From assembly GCF_030913365.1 (NCBI RefSeq), contig NZ_CP133160.1, positions 3,200,001-3,264,000 on the forward strand: a DNA stretch of 64,000 nt, given 5' to 3'. A program made the position numbers and the translations under genes. The DNA is from Stenotrophomonas sp. 24(2023). GTDB lineage: Bacteria; Pseudomonadota; Gammaproteobacteria; Xanthomonadales; Xanthomonadaceae. Shown here piece after piece: positions 25,701 through 33,610 of this stretch (its first letter is position 1; the number at the start of each line of letters is the position of its first letter). A model generated the notes under the pieces. It saw only the letters and a program-made list of their open reading frames with translations. It was not told the origin of the DNA and searched no databases.

Positions 25701-25733
25701 AATCAAATGCAATTGCGAGTGAATGCTATTTGA
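25701..25733 (-). promoter_or_regulatory. Fur-box-like A/T-rich operator/promoter of the siderophore operon
   Basis: In an otherwise GC-rich region, 25701-25733 read on the minus strand contains GCATTCACTCGCAATTGCAT followed by TTGATT, with hexamers GCAATT, GCATTT and GATTCC resembling successive NATWAT Fur units. It lies 17-49 bases before the DUF3649 start. The downstream genes are a textbook Fur-regulated set. The match to the Fur consensus is only partial. Confidence 0.45.
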
Positions 25734-25774
25734 CACCGGTGGCGCTGTCGACCCCTACCTGCGCAGGGCCACCT

Positions 25775-26203
25775 TCAATCCTTGCGCACGACCGCCTGCG
25801 CGGGGTCCACCGGATGGCCGGAGTGGTCCAGTGGCTGCATGTACGGCAGCGGCGTGCCGGTGCTGCGTTCAACCAGCGTGGAATGCCACTCGCCCGCAGC
25901 GTAGCGGTGGCGCTCGCCCCACTGGCGCAACGCCACCAGCACCGGGAACAGGTCGCGCCCGGCGTCGGTCAGCACGTATTCCTGGTAGGCGCTGCCATCG
26001 GAGGCGGGCTGCTGCTGCAGCAGGCCCGCGTCCAGCAGCCGTTTCAGGCGGTCGGCCAGGATGTTGCGGGCTGCGCCCAGGCTGCGCTGGAAATCGCCGA
26101 AGCGGCGCACGCCGTCGAAGGCATCGCGGATGACCAGCAGTGCCCAGCGATCACCGAGCAGGTCGGCGCTGCGGGCAACGGGGCAGGGGCTGTCGGCGTG
26201 CAT
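25775..26203 (-). CDS. HxlR-family transcriptional regulator
   Basis: 142 aa from ATG 26203, chosen over an upstream in-frame start at 26242 because GGAG lies six bases before it and the longer form would run through the operator repeat. The MHADSPCPVARSADLLGDRW opening holds the single N-terminal Cys (CPVA) that many HxlR proteins use for redox or electrophile sensing. The winged HTH is RNILADRLKRLLDAGLLQQQ. It is divergent from an MFS exporter, with a 19-bp inverted repeat between them, so it very likely controls that transporter. Confidence 0.87.
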   Translation of the reverse strand: MHADSPCPVARSADLLGDRWALLVIRDAFDGVRRFGDFQRSLGAARNILADRLKRLLDAGLLQQQPASDGSAYQEYVLTDAGRDLFPVLVALRQWGERHRYAAGEWHSTLVERSTGTPLPYMQPLDHSGHPVDPAQAVVRKD

Positions 26204-26221
26204 GGCGGCTCCAGGAACAAT

Positions 26222-26280
26222 GTGGTTGCAGTTTAAAACCATGGGGGCTAGGCTTGCATCAAGTTTTAAATTGAAACCAC
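26222..26280. promoter_or_regulatory. Long inverted repeat between hxlR-type gene and MFS gene (operator candidate)
   Basis: GTGGTTGCAGTTTAAAACC (26222-26240) and AGTTTTAAATTGAAACCAC (26262-26280) are inverted copies: GTGGTT-x-CA-x-TTTAAAA is shared, 15 of 19 positions, with centres 40 bases apart. The arms are the only A/T-rich sequence nearby. The right arm ends 3 bases before the MFS ATG, covering where its ribosome site would be; the left arm lies 19 bases before the regulator ATG. Binding would therefore repress both genes. Confidence 0.65.
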
Positions 26281-26283
26281 ATC

Positions 26284-27498
26284 ATGCGGTCGTCCCGTTT
26301 TTCCCTGTCGCTGCAAAGCCTGCTGGCCGTCGTCGCCGGTGCCAGCGTGGCCAATGTCTATTACGCGCAACCCTTGCTGGAGCGCCTGGTGCAGGCGTTT
26401 TCACTGGACCAGGCGGTGGCCGGGCTGGTGGTGGCGGCCACCCAGGCCGGCAGCGTGCTGGCGCTGCTGGGCCTGCTGCCGCTGGCCGACCGTGGCGACC
26501 GGCGGCGCCTGCTGCGCGTGCAGTTCGTGCTGATGGGCGTGGCCCTGCTGTGGCTGGCATCGGCGCGCAGCAGCGCCTGGCTGCTGTCGGGCATGCTGCT
26601 GGTCGGCCTGCTGGGCACGGCGCTGACCCAGGGCGTGGTGGCGTACACCGCTGCGCTGGCACCGGATGCGGAGCGTGGGCGTTGGGTAGGCCAGGTGCAG
26701 GGCGGAGTGTTCATCGGCCTGCTGCTGGCGCGGGTGGTTTCCGGAACGGTCGCCGATCAGGGGGGCTGGCGTGCGGTCTACCTGGTATCGGCGCTGGTGA
26801 TGGCGGTGGTGGCGGCCGTGGTCTGGCGGCGGCTGCCGGCCACCGCCATTCCGGCCCATCCGCCGAGCCACGCCGCCCTGCTGCGCTCGATGGCCACGCT
26901 GCTGCGCCACGATGCGCGCCTGCACGAGCGGGGCGGCCTGGCGCTGCTGCTGTTCGCCGGGCTCAACGTGTTCCTCGCCGCCTCCACGCTGCCGCTGTCG
27001 GCGCCGCCGCTGTCCTGGTCGACCGCTGCGATCGGTGCACTGGGGCTGGTCGGCCTGGTCGGCGCGGTGCTGGCCGGGCGGGTTGGGCACTGGATGGACC
27101 GTGGTTTCGTGCACCGGGTCACGGCCGGGGCGCTGCTGCTGATGCTGCTGGCCTGGGGCCCGCTGCTGGGCCTGCCGCAATCGCTCGGGTTACTGCTGCT
27201 GGGCCTGGTGCTGCTCGATCTGGGCGGGCAGGCACTGCACGTGGCCAACCAGGTCGTGCTGCTGCAGGGCGAAACGCAGCAGCACGGGCGGCGGGTGGCG
27301 TTGTACATGCTGTTCTATGCGGTGGGCAGTGGCCTGGGCGCGGCCTCGGCCACCTGGGTGCAGGCGTGGTTCGGCTGGTCCGCCACCTGCGTACTCGGGG
27401 CCACCTTCGCGCTGCTGGCGGTGCTGTGGTGGGGCGGTTGGCGGCTGCGCGAGCGCAGGCACCTGCAGCACCTGCCGGAGACCGTGCGCGGCGGGTGA
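26284..27498 (+). CDS. Major facilitator superfamily transporter (12 TM)
   Basis: 404 aa. The family opening SVANVYYAQPLLERL is typical of YnfM/YgaY-like MFS exporters. The loop 2-3 motif is ADRGDRRRLLR, close to the MFS motif A. The second half begins around LALLLFAGLNVFLAASTLPL, and GRVGHWMDRGFVHR is the equivalent loop in the C-half. No Shine-Dalgarno is visible because the operator arm abuts the start. Divergent from an HxlR-type regulator, suggesting inducible efflux of a toxic organic compound. Substrate unknown. Confidence 0.87.
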   Translation: MRSSRFSLSLQSLLAVVAGASVANVYYAQPLLERLVQAFSLDQAVAGLVVAATQAGSVLALLGLLPLADRGDRRRLLRVQFVLMGVALLWLASARSSAWLLSGMLLVGLLGTALTQGVVAYTAALAPDAERGRWVGQVQGGVFIGLLLARVVSGTVADQGGWRAVYLVSALVMAVVAAVVWRRLPATAIPAHPPSHAALLRSMATLLRHDARLHERGGLALLLFAGLNVFLAASTLPLSAPPLSWSTAAIGALGLVGLVGAVLAGRVGHWMDRGFVHRVTAGALLLMLLAWGPLLGLPQSLGLLLLGLVLLDLGGQALHVANQVVLLQGETQQHGRRVALYMLFYAVGSGLGAASATWVQAWFGWSATCVLGATFALLAVLWWGGWRLRERRHLQHLPETVRGG

Positions 27499-27520
27499 CC
27501 CCCACCGCGCACGGCGCGGA

Positions 27521-28939
27521 TCAGAGCGCCCGGGCGCTGCGGCGTCCGGGGGCCTCGGGCAGCCCCTCTTCGGCTACCACCACGCAGTTGCGGCCCCGGC
27601 GCTTGGCCGCATACATCGCCGCATCGGCACGGGCCAGCAGCCGTTCGTAATCGGGGTGGCCGTCATGACCGGCCACGCCGATGCTGGTGGTCAACGCCAG
27701 CGACGTACCGTTGCCTAGCATCACCGGTGCCTGCGCGATCTGCCGGCGCAGGCTCTCGGCGATCAGTGCCGCCTGCGACTGGCTGGCGGCCACCAGCACC
27801 ACCACGAATTCCTCGCCACCGAAGCGGAACAGGTAATCGCTGCCGCGCGTGAGCTGGCCCAGCAGGCCAGCCACGTGCTGCAGGGCGCGGTCGCCGGCAT
27901 CGTGGCCATGGCCGTCGTTGATGGCCTTGAAGTGGTCCAGGTCCAGCATCAGCAGCGCGAACGGCGTCTGGTTGCGGGTGGCCAGCTCGATTTCCCGACG
28001 CAGCACGGTCGGCAGGAAGCGGCGGTTGAGCAGGTGGGTCAGCGAATCGCTGCCGGCATCGAGTTCGCCGATGCGCTCGAACAGCAGCGTCATCAGCGTG
28101 CGGATCGCGGCCAGCCGTTCGCGGATGGCGGGCAGCGCGGCCAGGCGCTGCGCAGGGGCGTCATCAGAGGCCTGCTGCAGGCACGCATCGATGGCCTTGA
28201 CCAGTGCACTGACCTGCGCGGTCTCGCTGCTTTCGCCAAAGCTGGGAATGCCCTTGTGGGTGAACCACAGCCCGAACTCGGACGTGGCCAGGCTGGCATT
28301 TTCCCCTTCGGCGTGGCCGGCCAGCGTGTACAGCAGCGTGTTTTCCCAATCCAGCAGCAAGGCACGCTGGCGCTCGCGCTCGGTGCCCACGTTCTGCACC
28401 AGCGAGAACAGCCGGTAAGCGGCATCGGCGCGGGTGGAGCGGTCGCGTGCATGGGTGTAGGCCAGGGTCATGCCTTCCATCGCGATGTCCACCAGCGCAC
28501 TGGCGGTGCGGATGGCCTCGAATGCGGTATCGGCATGGTCGGCCCGGGCCTGCAGGCGGCCGTACAGGTCGTGCTTGAGCACGCGTGCGCCCCGCGTCAC
28601 CAGATCCACCGGAATGCCCACGCGCGCATGCACATCGCCGATGATCCGCTGCGCCGCCACGGTGGCGGCGATATCGCCGGCGGTGGTGGTCAGCAGCTGC
28701 ACCAGCCAGCGCTGCATGGCCGGCTGCAGGCGCTGCTTGACCTGCTCATGGGACAGGAAGCGGCGCGCGCGGGCGTCCACCAGCAGCACATCGTAGAAAC
28801 GCTGGGCGAGCGGTGCCGGGGCATCGGTGGCCACCGCATGCAGCAGCGCGGTGGCGGCGGGGCCGGTGTGCTGCAGCGTGTGCAGCCAGGCGGCAGCCAA
28901 CGGCTGGCTGGCATCGTCCATGGGGGGAGAAGTATCCAT
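27521..28939 (-). CDS. dosC: Globin-coupled diguanylate cyclase, DosC (YddV)-like
   Basis: 472 aa from ATG 28939 (an ATG at 28921 is also possible). The N-terminal globin domain aligns by eye with E. coli DosC: RFYDVLL (Tyr49, distal), FLSHEQVKQRLQPAMQRW, and VHARVGIPVDLV with His104 as proximal heme ligand. The middle domain has EFGLWFTHKG. The GGDEF domain has LTHLLNRRFLPTVLRREIEL, active-site RFGGEEF, and an inhibitory RxxD site (RGSD) five residues before it. It makes c-di-GMP in response to oxygen bound at the heme. E. coli pairs dosC with dosP; no dosP is adjacent here. Confidence 0.92.
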   Translation of the reverse strand: MDTSPPMDDASQPLAAAWLHTLQHTGPAATALLHAVATDAPAPLAQRFYDVLLVDARARRFLSHEQVKQRLQPAMQRWLVQLLTTTAGDIAATVAAQRIIGDVHARVGIPVDLVTRGARVLKHDLYGRLQARADHADTAFEAIRTASALVDIAMEGMTLAYTHARDRSTRADAAYRLFSLVQNVGTERERQRALLLDWENTLLYTLAGHAEGENASLATSEFGLWFTHKGIPSFGESSETAQVSALVKAIDACLQQASDDAPAQRLAALPAIRERLAAIRTLMTLLFERIGELDAGSDSLTHLLNRRFLPTVLRREIELATRNQTPFALLMLDLDHFKAINDGHGHDAGDRALQHVAGLLGQLTRGSDYLFRFGGEEFVVVLVAASQSQAALIAESLRRQIAQAPVMLGNGTSLALTTSIGVAGHDGHPDYERLLARADAAMYAAKRRGRNCVVVAEEGLPEAPGRRSARAL

Positions 28940-29099
28940 CGGGTCTCGGGCAGGCCTGTAGCAACCCATCGGTATCGGCCGCCGGCGCGTACAGTGAAGT
29001 GCGCCGGGCGCGCCCTTCATCCTGCAATGTTATAAACAGCGTAATAGTCTCCATCGCGGCCCGGGCCTACCCTGCGGCCATTGCACAGGAGCCACCGCC

Positions 29100-30092
29100 A
29101 TGGGCCACGACCACAACCACCTGCCGAGCCAGATCCGCCACGAAAAACCGTTGTGGTGGGCGCTGGGCCTGACGGGCACCTTCCTGCTGGTGGAAGTGGT
29201 CGGCGCGTTCTGGACCAACAGCCTGGCGCTGCTGTCCGATGCCGCGCACATGGCCACCGATACGCTGGCCCTGATGATCGCGCTGGTTGCCGTGCGCCTG
29301 AGCCGGCGCCCGCCCGATGCGCGCCGCACCTATGGCTATGCGCGGCTGGAAGCGCTGGGCGCGATGATCAACGGCGCGATGCTGTTCGTGGTGGCGGCGT
29401 ACATCCTGTGGGAAGCGATCGAGCGCTTCCGCCAGCCGCAGGAGATCGCCTCGACCGGCATGCTGGTCATCGCGGCCATCGGCCTGGGCATCAACCTGGT
29501 TTCGATGCGCCTGCTGCAGGCCGGCAGCGGCGAAAGCCTGAACGTGAAAGGCGCCTACCTGGAAGTGTGGGCGGACATGCTCGGCTCGGTGGCGGTGATC
29601 GTCGGCGCACTGCTGATCCGCTGGACCGGCTGGAAGCCGATCGACCCGATCCTGGCCGTGCTGATCGGCCTGTGGGTGCTGCCGCGGACCTACGTGCTGA
29701 TGCGCGAAGCGATCAACGTGCTGCTGGAGGGCGTTCCCAAGGGCGTGGAGGTGGCCAAGGTGCGCGCCAGCCTGGACGCCCATCCGGCGGTGGTGGACGT
29801 GCACGACCTGCACGTGTGGGCGTTGGCGTCCAGCACCCCGGCGCTGACCGCGCACGTGGTGGTGGCCGACGGCCACGATGCCGACCGCGTGCGCCGCGAA
29901 CTGGGCGACCGCCTGCATGACCAGTTCGGCATCGAACATGTCACGCTGCAGGTGGAAGCCGATCACTGCGGTGAAGCCTGTGGTGTGCCATCGGCCAAGG
30001 CCACCGGCGCGGATGGCCATGCAGGGCACGGCCATGAGGACCATGACCATGGCACCGATGCGCAGGGCCATCGCGGCCACGTGCACCGGTAA
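29100..30092 (+). CDS. Cation diffusion facilitator (CzcD/ZitB-type metal exporter)
   Basis: 330 aa, six TM helices. His-rich ends MGHDHNHLPS and a C-terminal stretch of alternating His/Asp (AGHGHEDHDHGTDAQ) probably bind metal. TM2 carries SDAAHMATD, giving the usual Asp and His/Asp ligands. TM5 reads YLEVWADMLGS, so the first ligand of the HxxxD pair is replaced by Glu-Val-Trp, which may alter specificity. The cytoplasmic domain has VVDVHDLHVWALASS, typical of the family. Export of Zn2+, Co2+ or Cd2+ is expected. It stands alone, divergent from dosC. Confidence 0.9.
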   Translation: MGHDHNHLPSQIRHEKPLWWALGLTGTFLLVEVVGAFWTNSLALLSDAAHMATDTLALMIALVAVRLSRRPPDARRTYGYARLEALGAMINGAMLFVVAAYILWEAIERFRQPQEIASTGMLVIAAIGLGINLVSMRLLQAGSGESLNVKGAYLEVWADMLGSVAVIVGALLIRWTGWKPIDPILAVLIGLWVLPRTYVLMREAINVLLEGVPKGVEVAKVRASLDAHPAVVDVHDLHVWALASSTPALTAHVVVADGHDADRVRRELGDRLHDQFGIEHVTLQVEADHCGEACGVPSAKATGADGHAGHGHEDHDHGTDAQGHRGHVHR

Positions 30093-30128
30093 CGTGCAGC
30101 AGGCGGCCGCACCGGCTGACAGCCGCGG

Positions 30129-30836
30129 TTACCGCGTGCGTGGCGGAGCACCCGGCCGCATCGCCGGATCCCGTCGCGATGCCAGCCGGTCCGCCAGCCG
30201 CGTCGGTTCCGGCAGGCGGTAACCGCGCAGAGTCCGCTGTACCCACGCCAGCGCGGTATCGGCCCCGACCCGGTGCCCGCCCGAAACGAACAGCGGCGTG
30301 CACCGTACCTTGCTGCGCAGTACCCAGCCCAACGGCTCGTGGCCGTCCATCAACGGTGCCGTTGCGCCCGCCTCGGGGCCGGGTGCCGTGAAGGTGCCGA
30401 CCAGTTTCGACTTGGCCACCCCGATGCTGGGCAGGCCGGTCACCACGCCCAGGTGCGCCGCCACGCCCAGCCGGCGCGGGTGGGCAATGCCGTGGCCATC
30501 GACGAACACCAGGTCCGGCGTGCGCGGCAGCAGCGCCAGCGCGGCCAGCAACGCCGGCAGCTCGCGGAAGCTGAGCAGGCCGGGTATGTAGGGCATCACC
30601 GTGGGAATGCGCGCGGTTTCCTGCGCGATCGGCTGCAGCGTGCGGGCATCGAGCAGCACGGCGGCGGCACGTGTGGTCGCGCCGTTGTCCTCGAAGCCTA
30701 CGTCCAGCCCGGCCAGCCACTGCAGGTGGGCAGGCAGGCGGTCATTGCGCTCCACGTGCAGGGCCAGGTGTTGCTGCTGTGCCCGGGCGGCGGCCACGCT
30801 GCCCTGCCAGTGGCCGGGATCGATCACGGTATCCAT
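30129..30836 (-). CDS. nfi: Endonuclease V (deoxyinosine 3' endonuclease)
   Basis: 235 aa from ATG 30836. Family motifs: [11 protein letters not shown] (first catalytic Asp), [15 protein letters not shown] (substrate wedge), [23 protein letters not shown] (second Asp and DGHG motif) and [11 protein letters not shown]. The enzyme nicks DNA one base 3' of deoxyinosine and so starts repair of deaminated adenine. The C-terminus has a basic Arg-rich tail. Convergent with the CDF gene and divergent from gpmA. Confidence 0.93.
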   Translation of the reverse strand: MDTVIDPGHWQGSVAAARAQQQHLALHVERNDRLPAHLQWLAGLDVGFEDNGATTRAAAVLLDARTLQPIAQETARIPTVMPYIPGLLSFRELPALLAALALLPRTPDLVFVDGHGIAHPRRLGVAAHLGVVTGLPSIGVAKSKLVGTFTAPGPEAGATAPLMDGHEPLGWVLRSKVRCTPLFVSGGHRVGADTALAWVQRTLRGYRLPEPTRLADRLASRRDPAMRPGAPPRTR

Positions 30837-30928
30837 GGCTGCAGCATGGCATGCCTGCTGGCACGGTGCGGGAGCGGCCACCGGCGCTACAATGGCCACC
30901 TGCCTTTCCCCTCGTTGGAGACCCTGCA

Positions 30929-31678
30929 GTGACCCGTAAACTCGTACTGTTGCGCCATGGCCAGAGCCAGTGGAACCTGGACAACCGCTTCACCGGCTGG
31001 GTCGATGTCGACCTGACCGAGCAGGGGCGCCGGGAAGCGGCCGCGGCCGGTCGCCTGATGCGCGAGGAAGGCCTGCAGTTCGACGTGGCGCATACCTCGG
31101 TGCTCAAGCGCGCCATCCACACGCTGCAGGGCGCGCTGGCGGAGCTGGAGCAGGACTGGCTGCCGGTCAGCAAGTCCTGGCGCCTCAACGAACGCCACTA
31201 TGGCGGCCTGCAGGGCCTGGACAAGGCCGAGACCGCCGCCAAGCACGGCGAAGAGCAGGTCAAGGTGTGGCGCCGTTCGTACGACATCCCGCCGCCGCCG
31301 ATGGAACTGGAAGACCCGGGCCACCCGATCCACGACCGTCGCTACGCCGGCCTGGACCGCAACGCCCTGCCGGGCACCGAATCGCTGGCGACCACCCTCG
31401 ATCGCGTGCTGCCGTACTGGCACGACGCCATCGCGCCGCAGCTGAAGGACGGCAAGACCGTGCTGGTCACCGCCCACGGCAACTCGCTGCGCGCGCTGTA
31501 CAAGTACCTCAACAATGTCTCGCGCGAGGAAATCCTCGAGCTGAACATCCCGACCGGCATCCCGCTGCTGTTCGAACTCAACGACGACCTGACCGTGCAG
31601 TCGTTCCGCTACCTGGGTGACCCCGAAGCGGCGCGCAAGGCCGCTGAAGCCGTGGCCAACCAGGGCAAGGCGAAGTAA
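30929..31678 (+). CDS. gpmA: 2,3-bisphosphoglycerate-dependent phosphoglycerate mutase
   Basis: 249 aa; GTG 30929 with TTGGAG upstream, same length as E. coli GpmA. Catalytic histidine in [13 protein letters not shown] (His in RHG), [21 protein letters not shown], and second histidine in [16 protein letters not shown]. It interconverts 3- and 2-phosphoglycerate in glycolysis/gluconeogenesis. Followed by a strong terminator. Part of its 3' end is duplicated as a relic at 32364-32440. Confidence 0.96.
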   Translation: MTRKLVLLRHGQSQWNLDNRFTGWVDVDLTEQGRREAAAAGRLMREEGLQFDVAHTSVLKRAIHTLQGALAELEQDWLPVSKSWRLNERHYGGLQGLDKAETAAKHGEEQVKVWRRSYDIPPPPMELEDPGHPIHDRRYAGLDRNALPGTESLATTLDRVLPYWHDAIAPQLKDGKTVLVTAHGNSLRALYKYLNNVSREEILELNIPTGIPLLFELNDDLTVQSFRYLGDPEAARKAAEAVANQGKAK

Positions 31679-31700
31679 GAAGCGGAAGGCCGGGTAAGAA

Positions 31701-31733
31701 GCGGAAGGCCGGCGAAAGCCGGCCTTCTGCTTT
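31701..31733 (+). terminator. gpmA terminator
   Basis: A 13-bp stem with one G-U pair (31701-31713 with 31718-31730) closes a GAAA tetraloop and is followed by TTT. The left arm is preceded by a direct copy of AAGAAGCGGAAGGCCGG, so the leader to the hairpin is itself duplicated. Confidence 0.8.
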
Positions 31734-31833
31734 GCTGCTGGCAGGTGCCTGAAGCGGGCTGCTGTGCAGGCAGACGTTGTCTTCTGAATTGCGGCCAATG
31801 AAAGCGCAATGCAGTTCACTATCGACGGGCTGC

Positions 31834-32247
31834 CTATTTGGACGTCGGCTCCATCCCAGATGGTCGCCAGCCTTTGAATCTGATGATTCGCTTGGTGACT
31901 TTCCTGCCTTCGCCGGATAGACCGAGAGTTACGCTGCTCTCCTCGGCCTTGAGCCCTGCCGATCCCTTCCCTGAGCCTTCGTAGTACTCCTCGATCTCGA
32001 CTTCTTCCGACGACGTAATCCGTTCGGCGATCGAGACTTCCTGCGCGACAAGTGCCTGATGGGCCTGGAAGTCCATCACAATCTTCTGTTTTGCGGCCTC
32101 GGCTTGAAGAGACTCGATGCTCTTGCCTTCTGCATCCTTCAATTCTGCTTGGGAATCGGCCAACGCAGATGAAATGGTTTTGGCGATGATGTAGCCACCG
32201 GGAAAAATTGCTGAGCCGGCAATTTCCGCAACTTTCTTCATGTCCAT
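31834..32247 (-). CDS. Unknown small protein (accessory gene)
   Basis: 137 aa; ATG 32247 with AGGGGGA upstream. Not recognised. The N-terminus is mildly hydrophobic (AEIAGSAIFPGGYIIAKTIS), followed by a charged helical stretch (about residues 30-75) and a polar C-terminus with VEIEEYYEGSGKGS. Codon usage is visibly more A/T-tolerant than the neighbours (AAT, GAT, TTT and ATT are frequent). It lies between gpmA and a duplicated relic of the gpmA 3' end, suggesting acquisition. A positively charged C-terminal patch (GRKVTKRIIRFKGWRPSG) is the only notable motif. Confidence 0.65.
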   Translation of the reverse strand: MDMKKVAEIAGSAIFPGGYIIAKTISSALADSQAELKDAEGKSIESLQAEAAKQKIVMDFQAHQALVAQEVSIAERITSSEEVEIEEYYEGSGKGSAGLKAEESSVTLGLSGEGRKVTKRIIRFKGWRPSGMEPTSK

Positions 32248-32363
32248 AAGAATCCCCCTGATAGTGGAGTCGCTTCATGCGCTCTCTGGCGGGAGACTAA
32301 CGCCTGCCGCCGCTTCGCTTCAATACAGGTGACGCATGTAGAGTTGGCACGCACCGGATTCTG

Positions 32364-32440
32364 CTGAACATCCCGACCGGCATGCCCAACCAGGGCAAGA
32401 CCAGGTAGGACACCAAAGGTCGGCGCAGGCCGGCCTTTTC
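32364..32440 (+). repeat. Degenerate duplicate of the gpmA 3' end plus terminator
   Basis: 32364-32383 is identical to gpmA 31541-31560 (20 of 20). After an internal deletion of about 90 bases, CCAACCAGGGCAAG matches the gpmA C-terminal codons (31656-31669), followed by a TAG stop. A 10-bp hairpin comes next (32415-32424 with 32429-32438, one wobble pair, then TTC), corresponding to the gpmA terminator. There is no coding capacity. Together with intact gpmA it brackets the 137-aa accessory gene. Confidence 0.75.
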
Positions 32441-32473
32441 TGTGCACTTCAGGCGATGCCTGCCTGGCCGTTT

Positions 32474-32943
32474 CTAGACGATGGCCAGTGCTTCGCTGAC
32501 GTCAACGTAGGTGTAGTCATCTTCCCACGGATAGCGATGATCGGCGTCCGGAAGGAACATCACTACTGCATCGAGCGTTTCTGCGCCGGTGTATCGAAGG
32601 GCCGTTCCCAGATACTCCCGGTGGAATCGGGCATCGACGCGTCGGAAGATGACATCGTATCCCCCGATAGCACCTCACTGTTGCGGATGTCCGGCTGTAT
32701 CCGATACCCTTCCACGAGCAACGCCTCGCAGGCGCACAGCAGTGCGTGTGCTCTATCACGGGGCATGTTGAAGATCATGACTTCAGGTGAACCGTGGCGC
32801 TGGTTGAAGCCGATCGTGTACGAGAAACAGGCTTGACCATCGTTACCTGGCAGCACGTGCACGCAATGCCAGCCGTAGCGCTGGATATGCTCGGCCACGG
32901 TTTCGTCTGGTCTTGTCGTTCTATCGGTCATTGCGGCTGCCAT
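32474..32943 (-). pseudogene. DUF4262-family gene with a frameshift at a C5 run
   Basis: From ATG 32943 the frame gives HIQRYGWHCVHVLPGND, FSYTIGFNQRHGSPEVMIFN and MPRDRAHALLCACEALLVEG, typical of the DUF4262 N-terminal half. After SEVLSG the frame drifts and stops early at 32563. In the next frame the expected C-terminal half continues cleanly: GYDVIFRRVDARFHREYLGT, LDAVVMFLPDADHRYPWEDD, then YTYVDVSEALAIV and a stop at 32474. The break coincides with CCCCC at 32661-32665 (GGGGG on the coding strand); adding one G restores the frame. It may be a true mutation, a sequencing error or a slippery phase-variable site. The family has no known function. Confidence 0.8.
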
Positions 32944-33066
32944 GAAGGCTGTCGGTTCCGTTCAGCCAGTCTCGCATATCCCGAGTTGCGGCGGCGGCCT
33001 CCGCTGCAGAGCCGCTTCATGAAGGGCTGCCGGCGCTCCTGCCGCAGCGTGATCGCAAGGTCGCTG

Positions 33067-33486
33067 TCAGCAGTCGTAGCCCCAGTCCTCGGCCGTTACG
33101 GTGCAGCCCAGTAGTTGGCTCAGCCCAGCCTGGTGCGCCAGTAGTTCATCCAGCGCGGCCCGCTGGAATGTGCCGCTGCCCAGCACGTCGATCATGCGGG
33201 CTTCGGCCGTGCGCACGAACAGGGTGACGAAGCCGCCACCCTTGGCCGGTTGCAGGCTGCCGATGCCGGCGCCGAGCAGCGGGAAGGGCAGCAGCAGGTG
33301 ACGACCGGCCTGGCTGAATCCCACGCTTCCTGCCTCGGGGAATGACCACGCGATCAGATGTCGCGGCGGCGTGTTGGCGACAGCGGCGACGACCGCATCG
33401 GGCAGATGCTCCGGGCCGACCAGGCGCAGGCCTGCATGCAGTTGCAATGGCGCCTGCAGCGACGTGGCAAGGGTGAGGGTATTCAT
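33067..33486 (-). CDS. Hypothetical protein
   Basis: 139 aa from ATG 33486. No family recognised. It reads as a compact alpha/beta soluble protein with VAAVANTPPRHLIAWSFPEA, LLLPFPLLGAGIGSLQPAKG and FVTLFVRTAEARMIDVLGSG, ending in WGYDC. There is no signal peptide or TM helix. It is divergent from the M13 peptidase gene. GC content and codon use look like the host chromosome, unlike the two genes before it. Confidence 0.6.
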   Translation of the reverse strand: MNTLTLATSLQAPLQLHAGLRLVGPEHLPDAVVAAVANTPPRHLIAWSFPEAGSVGFSQAGRHLLLPFPLLGAGIGSLQPAKGGGFVTLFVRTAEARMIDVLGSGTFQRAALDELLAHQAGLSQLLGCTVTAEDWGYDC

Positions 33487-33610
33487 ACGGTGCCATCGTA
33501 GCGATGATCCACGGGCCGCGTACGCCATCCAGATCGCCTGTGACCTTTGGCCGGTCCCATGCCACGCCACGCCCGCTACGCTGGACGATTCGCCGTCGGA
33601 GAGAGACTCC

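Noticed and set aside
32238..32447. 69-codon minus-strand frame
   Set aside because: It runs antisense through the duplicated gpmA 3' end and its terminator and has no ribosome site.
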